This document shows, one piece after another, positions 1 through 8,247 of a stretch of 42,459 nucleotides of DNA; position 1 is the stretch's first letter, and each line of letters begins with the position of its first letter. The notes beneath the pieces are model-generated. The model was given only the letters and a program-made list of their open reading frames with translations. It did no database searches and was not told the origin of the DNA. A program made the position numbers and the translations under genes. Source of the stretch: Streptococcus massiliensis DSM 18628 (GTDB taxonomy: Bacteria > Bacillota > Bacilli > Lactobacillales > Streptococcaceae); contig NZ_KB904367.1 in assembly GCF_000380065.1 (NCBI RefSeq), positions 1-42,459 of the forward strand, given 5' to 3'.

Positions 1-3
1 TTT

Positions 4-31
4 TGTCCCATTGTCAATGATGTGAGACCAA
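4..31. repeat. Left terminal inverted repeat of the IS
   Basis: TGTCCC, a 10-bp divergent centre, then ATGTGAGACCAA; it matches the reverse complement of 1092-1119 at 21 of 28 positions. Confidence 0.8.
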
Positions 32-60
32 CAATCTAAGAAATAGAAAGCTGATATGTT

Positions 61-94
61 ATTCTTTACAAGGGGCTAGCCCCTTGTAAAGAAT
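61..94. terminator. Perfect 34-bp palindrome at the end of the transposase gene, probable bidirectional terminator
   Basis: The two 17-bp arms are exactly self-complementary around GGGGCTAGCCCC, and the sequence includes the transposase stop codon (66-68). On either strand the RNA would form a GC-centred hairpin. It could end transposase transcription and also block read-through into the element. Confidence 0.6.
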
Positions 95-1022
95 TTCTGA
101 TTTCAATAGGCGATAACCAGTTAAGAGTCTGCATGGGGAGGCGGTTAGACAGGTAAAGATAGTTTTTCATCTGCTTGATAAGGTCATCGTAAGAGTAAAA
201 TTGCAAGCGTTGGTAGAAGCGCCTGTTATCATTTCGGTGGCTGCGTTCAACCTTCCTATTGTGTCGTGGCGTTCGAGGGCGGATGCACTTGTGTTCAATT
301 CCTAACTCCTGACAAAGGATATCCAAAGGATGGATCTGCTTGGTTTCCTTGAAATGAGTGAACTCAACACCATTATCGGTTTGAATCATTTTGGGCTGGT
401 ATTTAAAGTGTTTGATGGCCATTTTGACAAATTGCACGGTCGAATGTGAGGATTGTTCCTTGAAAGGGAAGATAAAGCGTTCTCTGGAGGCTTCGTCGAT
501 CATAGTGTACTGGTAAAACTTATCAGGAAGTTTGCCCGTGTAGCAGTGCTTTGGGACATATTTGACATCCATCTGCCACTTTATTCCCAGTTGTGTCGGA
601 GTATCGTAGGGCTTGGGGACGTAAGCCTTCTTCTTTTTCTTGGTATCATTGAAGAATCCTAGTTTTCTCAAGACTCGGTAAAGGGAGTTAGGATGGCGTT
701 TGTAACCTTTATTGACCTTGAGCTTGTAGAAAATCTCGATGAGAGTTGCATTGGGATTTCGCCGAATGCAGTTTTTAATCCAGGTGATTTCTTCATCGGT
801 ATGAGCATTTGGATGAGGAGTCAGAGGTTTGTGAGACTTATCCCGCAGAGAATCTTTTGTGCCGTCAAAACGCTTGTTCCAGCGCATGAGGGAAGCCTTT
901 GAGACCTTGTATCTGCGACAGATGAAAGCGACTGATGCGCCAGTGCGATAGGTTTTGACCGCATGGTAGCGCGTATTGAGTGTGTGTGGCAAATAGCGGA
1001 GATGTTGTGGTATACTAGTCAT
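66..1022 (-). CDS. IS481/IS3-like DDE transposase
   Basis: A 318-residue transposase expected to cut and join the ends of the surrounding element. The N-terminal third is a helix-turn-helix of the Hin/IS481 kind (the AFICRRYKVSKASLMRW stretch), followed by an rve integrase core. Probable catalytic residues are D152 (in WQMDVKYV), D216 (in QTDNGVEF) and E259 (in NRKVERSH). I chose the ATG at 1022 because AAAGGA sits 8 nt upstream of it; a longer frame from a TTG at 1091 would begin at the terminal repeat and has no ribosome binding site. The last codons lie inside a perfect 34-bp palindrome. The gene looks intact, so the element may still be active. Confidence 0.85.
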   Translation of the reverse strand: MTSIPQHLRYLPHTLNTRYHAVKTYRTGASVAFICRRYKVSKASLMRWNKRFDGTKDSLRDKSHKPLTPHPNAHTDEEITWIKNCIRRNPNATLIEIFYKLKVNKGYKRHPNSLYRVLRKLGFFNDTKKKKKAYVPKPYDTPTQLGIKWQMDVKYVPKHCYTGKLPDKFYQYTMIDEASRERFIFPFKEQSSHSTVQFVKMAIKHFKYQPKMIQTDNGVEFTHFKETKQIHPLDILCQELGIEHKCIRPRTPRHNRKVERSHRNDNRRFYQRLQFYSYDDLIKQMKNYLYLSNRLPMQTLNWLSPIEIRNSLQGASPL

Positions 1023-1091
1023 GAGAAGATTCCTTTGTGGTAGTTGTGTCATGACTCTTATCATATCAAGGATTCTTCTTTTTGGCTTCAA

Positions 1092-1119
1092 TTGGTCTCA
1101 CATCTATTGTAGCGGGACA
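1092..1119. repeat. Right terminal inverted repeat of the IS
   Basis: Reads TTGGTCTCACAT...GGGACA, the inverted partner of 4-31. It lies directly upstream of the transposase reading frame. Confidence 0.8.
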
Positions 1120-1150
1120 TTTTTATGTGTGGCTATCTGAGCGTCTACTT

Positions 1151-1177
1151 TTGACTGGCGAAAATTTATGGTATAAT
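1151..1177 (+). promoter_or_regulatory. Sigma-A promoter of ywzB-murA
   Basis: TTGACT (1151-1156) and an extended -10, TGG-TATAAT (TATAAT at 1172-1177), 15 bp apart. A start site about 7 nt downstream would fall at or next to the ATG at 1185, giving an almost leaderless message. Confidence 0.65.
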
Positions 1178-1184
1178 GGAATTT

Positions 1185-1415
1185 ATGATACAGACCATTT
1201 TTACCCTCAGTAGTCATTTTTTCTTTATTTTTATTAGTTTTCAACTCTTTTATAAGGTTGTGGACTGGAATCGATTTTTTAAAGTTACTGGAGAAAACGA
1301 GCGTGCAATTCGTTTGTTAATGGTCTTTTTTAGTATTGCCTTGGGCTATCTAGTCAGTTCATTTTTCCTGACGATCTGGGAAGCTAGTCGTAGTTTCTTT
1401 CAGGGAAATTTTTAG
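1185..1415 (+). CDS. DUF1146 (YwzB) family small membrane protein
   Basis: A 76-residue protein with two predicted membrane helices (about residues 4-22 and 45-65) joined by a short polar loop (DWNRFFKVTGENERAIR). The DUF1146 family usually sits between the ATP synthase operon and murA in streptococci; its function is unknown. I place the start at the ATG at 1185 rather than 1176, because 1176 lies within the -10 box. No good Shine-Dalgarno precedes it, in keeping with a near-leaderless message. It reads towards murA with a 52-nt gap. The IS immediately upstream has separated it from whatever preceded it. Confidence 0.75.
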   Translation: MIQTIFTLSSHFFFIFISFQLFYKVVDWNRFFKVTGENERAIRLLMVFFSIALGYLVSSFFLTIWEASRSFFQGNF

Positions 1416-1467
1416 ATTAGCTGACAAACAGATACTAACTATCATAATCTTAACGGAGTAGTTATCA

Positions 1468-2751
1468 ATGGAAAAAATTATCGTAAATGGTGGAAATACT
1501 CGTTTGGTTGGTGAAGTGACAGTTGAAGGAGCTAAGAATGCGGTTCTTCCTCTTTTAGCAGCAACTGTGCTTGCTAGTACAGGTAAGACAATCCTGACAA
1601 ATGTACCGATCTTATCAGACGTTTTTACCATGAATAATGTCGTGCGAGGTCTCAATGCTGATGTTGATTTTGAGCAAGAGAAAAATACGATCCTTGTGGA
1701 TGCAACTGGTGAACTATCTGAAGAAGCACCTTACAAGTACGTCAATAAAATGCGTGCTTCGATCGTTGTTTTAGGGCCGATTTTAGCTCGGAAAGGTCAT
1801 GCTAAGGTGTCTATGCCCGGCGGCTGTACGATTGGAAGTCGTCCGATTGATCTACATCTCAAGGGCTTAGAAGCAATGGGGGCAGAGATTAGTCAAACTG
1901 CTGGGAATATCGAAGCAAAAGCTAAGCGCCTTAAGGGAGCACACATTTATATGGACTTCCCTAGTGTTGGTGCCACACAAAACATCATGATGGCAGCGAC
2001 TTTGGCTGAAGGAACTACCGTGATTGAAAATGCAGCTCGTGAGCCAGAAATTGTTGACCTTGCTATGTTGCTCAATAAAATGGGCGCTAAGGTTCGTGGT
2101 GCAGGAACAGAAACTTTGACGATTACAGGTGTTGACAGCCTTCACGGAGCGGAGCATAGTGTGGTGCAGGATCGTATCGAAGCAGGGACTTTTATGGTGG
2201 CAGCAGCTATGACTGGCGGCAATGTTCTAGTGAAAGACGCTATCTGGGAGCATAATCGTCCTCTTCTTTTCAAAATGCAGGAAATGGGTGTGCAAGTGAC
2301 TGAAGAAGATGGTGGGATTCGTATTCAATCAGATGTGGCACACTTAAAAGCGGTAAATGTAAAAACTTTGCCCCATCCAGGATTCCCAACGGATATGCAG
2401 GCACAATTTACAGCTCTCATGGCCGTTGCTCAGGGAGATTCAACGATGATTGAAACGGTCTTTGAAAATCGTTTCCAACACTTAGAAGAAATGCGGCGTA
2501 TGGGCTTAGTATCAGATATTTTACGTGATACAGCTATGATTGTGGGAGGTGGACAACTTCAGGGAGCAGAAGTTATGTCAACGGATCTGCGCGCCAGTGC
2601 AGCCTTGATTTTGACAGGTCTGGTTGCACAAGGTCAGACGAAAGTGGGAAGATTGACTCATTTGGATCGAGGATATTATAAATTCCATGAGAAACTGGCC
2701 GCTTTAGGTGCAGATATTAGCCGTGTAGAGGAAAGTGATGATGAAGACTAG
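1468..2751 (+). CDS. murA: UDP-N-acetylglucosamine 1-carboxyvinyltransferase
   Basis: A 427-residue cytoplasmic enzyme that transfers enolpyruvate from phosphoenolpyruvate to UDP-GlcNAc, the first committed step of peptidoglycan synthesis and the target of fosfomycin. The substrate-contacting GAKNA motif is at residues 21-25. The catalytic cysteine is C120 in the loop [14 protein letters not shown], so the enzyme should be fosfomycin-sensitive unless other factors act. Length fits the family. An ACGGAG ribosome binding site precedes the ATG. Streptococci usually carry two murA paralogues; the order ywzB-murA-epuA-endA marks this as the copy linked to the ATP synthase region. The 3' end overlaps epuA. 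Confidence 0.95.
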   Translation: MEKIIVNGGNTRLVGEVTVEGAKNAVLPLLAATVLASTGKTILTNVPILSDVFTMNNVVRGLNADVDFEQEKNTILVDATGELSEEAPYKYVNKMRASIVVLGPILARKGHAKVSMPGGCTIGSRPIDLHLKGLEAMGAEISQTAGNIEAKAKRLKGAHIYMDFPSVGATQNIMMAATLAEGTTVIENAAREPEIVDLAMLLNKMGAKVRGAGTETLTITGVDSLHGAEHSVVQDRIEAGTFMVAAAMTGGNVLVKDAIWEHNRPLLFKMQEMGVQVTEEDGGIRIQSDVAHLKAVNVKTLPHPGFPTDMQAQFTALMAVAQGDSTMIETVFENRFQHLEEMRRMGLVSDILRDTAMIVGGGQLQGAEVMSTDLRASAALILTGLVAQGQTKVGRLTHLDRGYYKFHEKLAALGADISRVEESDDED

Positions 2752-2929
2752 ATTACGATATGTTGTGAAACAATCAGCTCTAATTTTACTAGTACTTGTA
2801 CTAGCAGCCATAATATTTGCTTTAGGTCTTGCTTTTGGCTATGGTGGTTTAGGAAATGGAGAAAATCCTTGGTCAATCCTCTCACCTGACACTTGGAAAG
2901 AAATTTTATCTAAATTTACGGGTCAGTAA
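2738..2929 (+). CDS. epuA: EpuA family small membrane protein
   Basis: A 63-residue protein with a basic N-terminus ([11 protein letters not shown]), one membrane helix (about 12-34) and a short outward tail. It matches the EpuA family (sometimes labelled DNA-directed RNA polymerase subunit beta), found upstream of endA in pneumococcus; its role is not established. The start overlaps the 3' end of murA, and GAGG at 2728-2731 suits ATG 2738 or 2741, so translation is probably coupled to murA. The choice between adjacent ATG codons is uncertain. Confidence 0.8.
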   Translation: MMKTRLRYVVKQSALILLVLVLAAIIFALGLAFGYGGLGNGENPWSILSPDTWKEILSKFTGQ

Positions 2930-2930
2930 T

Positions 2931-2945
2931 TACGAATAAAAAAGT
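2931..2945 (+). promoter_or_regulatory. Com-box (SigX/ComX) promoter of endA
   Basis: TACGAATA at 2931-2938, directly after the epuA stop, with 7 nt to the endA ATG. It is the exact late-competence consensus, and the stretch TTACGAATAAAA is shared with the comFA promoter at 37219-37230. No Shine-Dalgarno lies between box and ATG. Confidence 0.7.
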
Positions 2946-3782
2946 ATGACAAGAAAAAAGATAAAACAAAAAACAATAATTTCTTTTGCTGGTGCGGCAG
3001 TTGCCTTAGTGCTTGCTATTGGTGGCTACTATGCAGGCGGAAATTTTCAGTCCGCAAATCAGCCAAGTATCCATCAACACACTTCAACCAATAAAAATAC
3101 ACCCAGCCAAGAATTAGCAAGTTCTGTTTTAACAGAAAATGTCAAAAAGCAGTTAAAAGGCAAGATCGAGTGGAATGGAGCGGGTGCTTTTGTTATCAAT
3201 GGCAATGTAACAAACCTAGATGCTAAGGTGGCAAGCGCCCCTTACGCACAAAATCAAACCAAAACAGTGGCAGGAAGGACAGTTCCCACAGTTGGCAATG
3301 CTCTCTTGTCACAAGCGACACGCCAATACAAGAATCGTGAAGAGACAGGAAATGGCTCTACAACATGGACACCAGCAGGTTGGCACCAGCTTAAAAATCT
3401 CTCTGGCTCTTACACTCATGCAGTCGATAGGGGGCATTTGATTGGATATGCTTTGGTTGGAAATCTCAAAGGTTTTGATGCTTCAACTAGCAATCCAGCT
3501 AATATAGCAGTTCAGACAGCTTGGGCAAATCAGGCGCGCGATAGCGACTCGACTGGGCAAAATTACTATGAAAGTCTGGTTCGTAAAGCATTAGATAAGA
3601 AAAAACGAGTGCGCTATCGGGTGACAGCTATTTACAGCAGTCCAGAAGATCTGGTTCCTTCGGGCAATCAGATCGAAGCCAAGTCTAGTGATGGTAGTCT
3701 AGAGTTCAATGTTTTTGTTCCTAATGTTCAAAAAGGCATTCAGCTGGACTATCGAACAGGACAAGTCACCAAAACAGAATAA
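2946..3782 (+). CDS. endA: Membrane-anchored DNA-entry nuclease EndA
   Basis: A 278-residue DNA/RNA non-specific endonuclease of the beta-beta-alpha-metal family. In transformation it degrades one strand of incoming DNA at the cell surface so the other can enter; in pneumococcus it also degrades neutrophil extracellular traps. Residues about 11-30 form an uncleaved signal anchor, followed by a Ser/Thr/Asn-rich linker. The active-site motif DRGH is at 161-164, with H164 the likely general base and N186 and N195 the conserved asparagines. The ATG lacks a Shine-Dalgarno, but a com-box lies 7 nt upstream. Read-through from murA-epuA is also possible, since the epuA stop is only 16 nt away. Confidence 0.92.
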   Translation: MTRKKIKQKTIISFAGAAVALVLAIGGYYAGGNFQSANQPSIHQHTSTNKNTPSQELASSVLTENVKKQLKGKIEWNGAGAFVINGNVTNLDAKVASAPYAQNQTKTVAGRTVPTVGNALLSQATRQYKNREETGNGSTTWTPAGWHQLKNLSGSYTHAVDRGHLIGYALVGNLKGFDASTSNPANIAVQTAWANQARDSDSTGQNYYESLVRKALDKKKRVRYRVTAIYSSPEDLVPSGNQIEAKSSDGSLEFNVFVPNVQKGIQLDYRTGQVTKTE

Positions 3783-3789
3783 AAATTAA

Positions 3790-3966
3790 GGGAGCGGGAC
3801 AGAACTCATTCCTTAAAAGGAATAGTTCGTTGTCCCACCCCCGCGATGCCCATTAGGCTTGTACGGAGCCTGCAATGGCGAACGTAGAAGTCAAGAGGCT
3901 ACCGCGTCTTGTACATATTCCAAACAGATTTTCGAGGTTGCAGACTTTTGTCCCAGCCTCTTTTTT
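3790..3966 (+). repeat. Dispersed intergenic repeat, copy A (short form)
   Basis: About 177 bp with no gene. It shares five blocks, in the same order, with the reverse complement of 39823-40106: GGGAC-AGAACT with AATAGTTCGT; TCCCACCCCCGCGATGCC; ATTAGGCTT; CGAACGTAGAAG with AAGAGGCTACCGCGTCTTG; and CCCAGCCTC. Some blocks can form hairpins (ATTCCTTAAAAGGAAT). The 3' end acts as a terminator for endA. Confidence 0.75.
3934..3966 (+). terminator. Rho-independent terminator at the end of repeat copy A
   Basis: GAGGTTG (3934-3940) pairs with CAGCCTC (3954-3960) with one G-U pair, followed by six T. Confidence 0.6.
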
Positions 3967-3976
3967 GTATAATAAA

Positions 3977-4003
3977 TGTAACCGTTTAGAATGTTGATTC
4001 GTT
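3977..4003 (+). promoter_or_regulatory. Putative ECF-type promoter before the sigma factor gene
   Basis: TGTAAC (3977-3982), 17 bp, CGTT (4000-4003). This resembles the TGAAAC-N16/17-CGT pattern read by Bacillus ECF sigma factors and would be an autoregulatory promoter. A sigma-A -10 (TATAAT, 3968-3973) lies just upstream and could give basal expression. Confidence 0.5.
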
Positions 4004-4019
4004 TTATTAGTGAGAGGAG

Positions 4020-4526
4020 GTGGAGAAGATCAAGCTTGATGATTATGAAAAAGTCTTGATTGCCTTTGCGAAAGAAATCGTCTATTATCTGCAAGGCTCA
4101 GGCGTTCCAAAAGAGCAAGCAGAAGATGTTGTTCAAGATGTTTTTATCAAAATGCTAGAGTCTGATTTTGTCATCCCTGCTGAAAAAATGCGAGCTTGGA
4201 TGTATCGTGTGTCTATTTGCCGTTATATTGATAAATACCGGCGTGATAAGCATTATATGGAAATCCTGAGACGAGATTTTTTTACAAAGGGAAATCAATT
4301 GATTGTTGAAGGATCAGACTACGACTTTCTCATGGAGGAGGTGGAAAAGTTGCCAATGCGGGATAAAATCATGTTGGATCTTTATTATTTTCAAGGGTTC
4401 TCAACAGGCGAAATAGCAGAAGTGCTTCATTATTCTAACAGCAAGGTCAAGGTTCAGCTCATGCGCAGTCGAAATAAACTTCGACAGGTTTTGGAAAAGA
4501 AAGGATATTATCATGGAAACTTTTGA
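4020..4526 (+). CDS. ECF-type RNA polymerase sigma factor
   Basis: A 168-residue sigma-70 family protein with region 2 (about 25-80: AEDVVQDVFIKML, then RAWMYRVSICRYIDKYRR) and region 4 (about 105-160: LPMRDKIMLDLYYFQGFSTGEIAEVLHYSNSKV). No region 1.1 or 3 is present, as expected for an ECF factor. It should direct RNA polymerase to a small stress regulon when released by the membrane anti-sigma factor encoded next. The GTG at 4020 is the only usual start after an in-frame stop at 4011, yet the strong GAGGAGG site ends on that same base, so the true start is uncertain. The 3' end overlaps the anti-sigma gene by 14 nt. Confidence 0.85.
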   Translation: MEKIKLDDYEKVLIAFAKEIVYYLQGSGVPKEQAEDVVQDVFIKMLESDFVIPAEKMRAWMYRVSICRYIDKYRRDKHYMEILRRDFFTKGNQLIVEGSDYDFLMEEVEKLPMRDKIMLDLYYFQGFSTGEIAEVLHYSNSKVKVQLMRSRNKLRQVLEKKGYYHGNF

Positions 4527-5577
4527 AATCGTTGCAAAGAAAAACAAAAAGAGAAATAGAAAGCGAATCATTCTCTGGTCAACAACAGTAGTGGTAGTAT
4601 TTTTTGGAATATATATTGGTGCTCGTATGATTACGGGAAAACTCATCAGCAACCAAGCTTGGAAGGTAGTCAATGAGGTACAACTATTTGAAAGCGTTGC
4701 CTTTCCTAATATTGAAACTTATACCTGGTCTGCTAATGGTGGGGACATGCTCCATGGTGGTATTAAAGGTAGACAAGCTAAAGATATTTATGGAATTCCA
4801 CTCGACTATGGTGAATATAAGGCAGATTTTGGAATTTTTAATATCAATCGAGGAATCCATTTTCATGCAAATTCTGGCAGATATACAGAATCTGGGGCAA
4901 CTATTCAAATAGAAAATAACCAAAAAGTGCCACAATTCTACAATAAAAATGTGAAAGAGGAGAAAGGAGAATCTGTCCATGAACCAACTAAAGAGCTTCC
5001 TTACGTAAAAGATATGCAAAATCAATTAGTAGAGGTAGCACTGACTTTTGATAAACCATATAGTTTAAAAGAAATTCGAGCAATGATTCCTAAGAATCTT
5101 AAAACCAATTGGTATTGGATTGGTACAAATTCAACAGGTGATCCAAGTTGGTGGCAACCAAGTAATCTATACGGCACGAGTCCAGATTATCTAACGAAAA
5201 AAGAATATGTTCACAAAAAGGAAGCAGAAGAAGCTATTAAAAATCTCAAAGAAGGAGAGAGACTGAGTAACAGACTTGCCCAAATGAAAGATGTAGATGG
5301 ATTCTTGGTTAATTTAAAAAAATATATTGCGACTGACATTGGAAAAAGTACCTACAATAATGTAACTCCGTCAGATGATATTAAAACCTACTTGAAAAAA
5401 TTTGGTAAGCTAGACTTGTCTAAGAAAGAAGACTTAGAAAAATTAGAATTCTCAGGCGTTATCCTAACAGGAAAAGCTGAAAATTTTGCACAGTTGGAAG
5501 GTAAGGAGTGGATTTATGCATCAAGCATTGGAGCTTCTATACCAAATCAACCATACTACAAGTTGGACAAAGAATAA
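4513..5577 (+). CDS. Membrane-bound anti-sigma factor (SigmaReg type)
   Basis: A 354-residue protein with a short basic cytoplasmic tail (KKNKKRNRKR), one membrane helix at about 19-40, and a large outer region of about 310 residues. The layout and outer sequence resemble the sigma-factor-regulator N and C domains of YhdL-like anti-sigma proteins of Bacillus SigM. Translation is coupled to the sigma gene through a 14-nt overlap. Inference: the cytoplasmic tail holds the sigma factor and the outer domain senses envelope stress. The very short cytoplasmic part is notable, since a full anti-sigma domain would be longer. The downstream tuf promoter makes this the last gene of the pair. Confidence 0.75.
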   Translation: METFEIVAKKNKKRNRKRIILWSTTVVVVFFGIYIGARMITGKLISNQAWKVVNEVQLFESVAFPNIETYTWSANGGDMLHGGIKGRQAKDIYGIPLDYGEYKADFGIFNINRGIHFHANSGRYTESGATIQIENNQKVPQFYNKNVKEEKGESVHEPTKELPYVKDMQNQLVEVALTFDKPYSLKEIRAMIPKNLKTNWYWIGTNSTGDPSWWQPSNLYGTSPDYLTKKEYVHKKEAEEAIKNLKEGERLSNRLAQMKDVDGFLVNLKKYIATDIGKSTYNNVTPSDDIKTYLKKFGKLDLSKKEDLEKLEFSGVILTGKAENFAQLEGKEWIYASSIGASIPNQPYYKLDKE

Positions 5578-5601
5578 ATTGATAAAAAAGGCGTAAAACA
5601 C

Positions 5602-5629
5602 TTGCAATTTGAAGAAAATTTGATAAAAT
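5602..5629 (+). promoter_or_regulatory. Sigma-A promoter of tuf
   Basis: TTGCAA (5602-5607), 16 bp, TAAAAT (5624-5629). The leader is about 65 nt long and carries GGAGG at 5685-5689. Confidence 0.6.
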
Positions 5630-5700
5630 AGTAAGGAAAGTTAGACTGTATTGCCTACTGTCTATCTATAAAATATATTTTATTGGAGGCTTTTACTCAA

Positions 5701-6897
<1,197 letters not shown>

Positions 6898-6947
6898 TTC
6901 AATTAAGTTCCCAGATTAACAATTATAGTCAGACAACTTTAATTGTA

Positions 6948-6974
6948 GCCCTCTGTTTGAGCAGAGGGCTTTTG
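6948..6974 (+). terminator. Rho-independent terminator of tuf
   Basis: Perfect 8-bp stem GCCCTCTG/CAGAGGGC with a 6-nt loop, then a T-rich tail. Confidence 0.9.
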
Positions 6975-6988
6975 TTATATTGAAATAT

Positions 6989-7017
6989 AAAACCCTACTA
7001 AATTTTAGTAAGGTTTT
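6989..7017. terminator. Hairpin between convergent tuf and the DUF2974 gene
   Basis: AAAACCCTACTAAA pairs with TTTAGTAAGGTTTT apart from one mismatch. Its minus-strand orientation gives a T tail after the gene ending at 7027; it probably terminates that gene. Confidence 0.6.
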
Positions 7018-7026
7018 AGCTATTAA

Positions 7027-8169
7027 TCAGGAAAGTTCCTCTTTTTCTCCTGTAAAGGGAAGGGGGAATTTAGGAAGTTTGCTCTCTTCTTTCCAACTTT
7101 CAAAGCGTAGGCTAAAGAGGAGTTTGGTTAAACGAATGAGCATTTCTTTTTCGTTTGGGTCAAGTGCCTTGGTGTTGTCAAGAATTGTTATTATTTTTTT
7201 GGGTGCGTCTAGCTGGAAAAAATCAGTAATCGAAGTAATGTTAGCATCTAAAATCAGCCCGAAAAAGAGATCAAAAAATTGTTTCAGTTGGTCATCGGGA
7301 GTGGAAGCGACCCAATTTTTTAGAGTTTTGTCAGTTTGCAGACTATCTGCATTGAGTCCATCAGCTAGCAGAAAAGAATCATTTTCAACTTTCCAAGAAA
7401 AAGGATTGTGCTGTGCAATGCCGCCGATAGCAGTACTCTGAACGATGTGAGCAGTTTCAGGAATTTCCAGCATCATACCGACAATCGAGCCATAAGGAAT
7501 ATAGCGTTCGATTTTAGGACTAATTGATTGATAACCTGCCGTTTCAATAATAAGTTTATTAAGTCCCGGCGCATCAAAGCTGGTGATGAGTTTGATCCGT
7601 TCTTGGTTCTCTGAACTTAAATGACTGGTCGCAAAAGTTGCCAAATTACCTCCTTTAGAATGCCCTGTGACGTAAAAGGTTCCGGGTAACTCAGCGAGAG
7701 CTTTTTCCAGATAATGTGTTGCTGTTAGTTGAGCTGGGATTTGTGGCATGTAGGTCATGTGGAAATCTTCTTTCCAACCGATAATGGAATCGTCTGTTCC
7801 ACGGAAAGCCACGATGTAAGTATCTGGTTTAATCCGAAAAGTTGTTGCTGAAAATTGTTTTTCGATATCTGAATCAATATCGTTAACGTAGCCCATAAGC
7901 TTGCTGCTTTTAAAACGCAGGCTTTGTCCCATTTGTTGCAATAGTTGCAAGTGTTCCTTTCCCATAATAGTCGGTGTTGGAGCTAGATCTGTAAGAGCCT
8001 CAGCACAATCATCTAGGCGCTTTGCATGGTAGCGGTCAAAATTTTTATCAGCTACTCCATCAAAATTTATGTAGCTTAATTCTGTAAACATCAGTAAATC
8101 CAAAATGGTCAGATCTTTGTCGTAGATTGTTTCATTTTTAACCTGTTCTAGATAATCAAATAAATTCAT
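7027..8169 (-). CDS. DUF2974 lipase-like alpha/beta-hydrolase
   Basis: A 380-residue predicted cytoplasmic serine hydrolase. The nucleophile elbow GHSKGG (residues 169-174, Ser171) and the upstream AFRGTDDS block are typical of the DUF2974/Mbeg1-like branch of class 3 lipases. No signal peptide or membrane segment is visible. The substrate is unknown. I start at ATG 8169 (MNLFDYLEQ), because GGAGG lies 6 nt upstream; an ATG 21 nt earlier would include the ribosome binding site. It is transcribed divergently from the response regulator gene at 8248 and convergent with tuf. Confidence 0.8.
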   Translation of the reverse strand: MNLFDYLEQVKNETIYDKDLTILDLLMFTELSYINFDGVADKNFDRYHAKRLDDCAEALTDLAPTPTIMGKEHLQLLQQMGQSLRFKSSKLMGYVNDIDSDIEKQFSATTFRIKPDTYIVAFRGTDDSIIGWKEDFHMTYMPQIPAQLTATHYLEKALAELPGTFYVTGHSKGGNLATFATSHLSSENQERIKLITSFDAPGLNKLIIETAGYQSISPKIERYIPYGSIVGMMLEIPETAHIVQSTAIGGIAQHNPFSWKVENDSFLLADGLNADSLQTDKTLKNWVASTPDDQLKQFFDLFFGLILDANITSITDFFQLDAPKKIITILDNTKALDPNEKEMLIRLTKLLFSLRFESWKEESKLPKFPLPFTGEKEELS

Positions 8170-8189
8170 ATTTTTCCTCCGGTTTTTCA

Positions 8190-8218
8190 TGTTTAGTATA
8201 TCATATTTTTGCTATAAT
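8190..8218 (+). promoter_or_regulatory. Probable promoter of the two-component system genes
   Basis: TATAAT at 8213-8218 with a weak -35 (TGTTTA, 8190-8195) 17 bp upstream. No TTACA-N4-TGTAA operator is present here, so the regulator genes look constitutive. Confidence 0.5.
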
Positions 8219-8247
8219 AGAATAAATAAAAAGTATGAGGAAAGTAT

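Larger units (their letters stand above)
4..1119 (-). mobile_element. IS481/IS3-like insertion sequence, apparently complete
   Basis: The element is bounded by imperfect 28-bp inverted repeats at 4-31 and 1092-1119. Both ends share TGTCCC at the outer tip and ATGTGAGACCAA at the inner side, 21 of 28 positions matching. One transposase gene fills the element on the minus strand, opposite to the chromosomal genes that follow. A target duplication cannot be judged because only three bases precede the left end. The right end is about 30 bp from the promoter of the next gene. Family assignment rests on a single ORF with an N-terminal HTH and an rve-type DDE core; the exact IS name is not known to me. 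Confidence 0.85.

Noticed and set aside
453-902. Two plus-strand frames of 69 codons inside the IS
   Set aside because: They are shadows of the transposase on the minus strand and lack ribosome binding sites.
6989-7017. Small RNA or attenuator after tuf
   Set aside because: The hairpin lies between convergent genes and is fully explained as a terminator of the minus-strand hydrolase gene.
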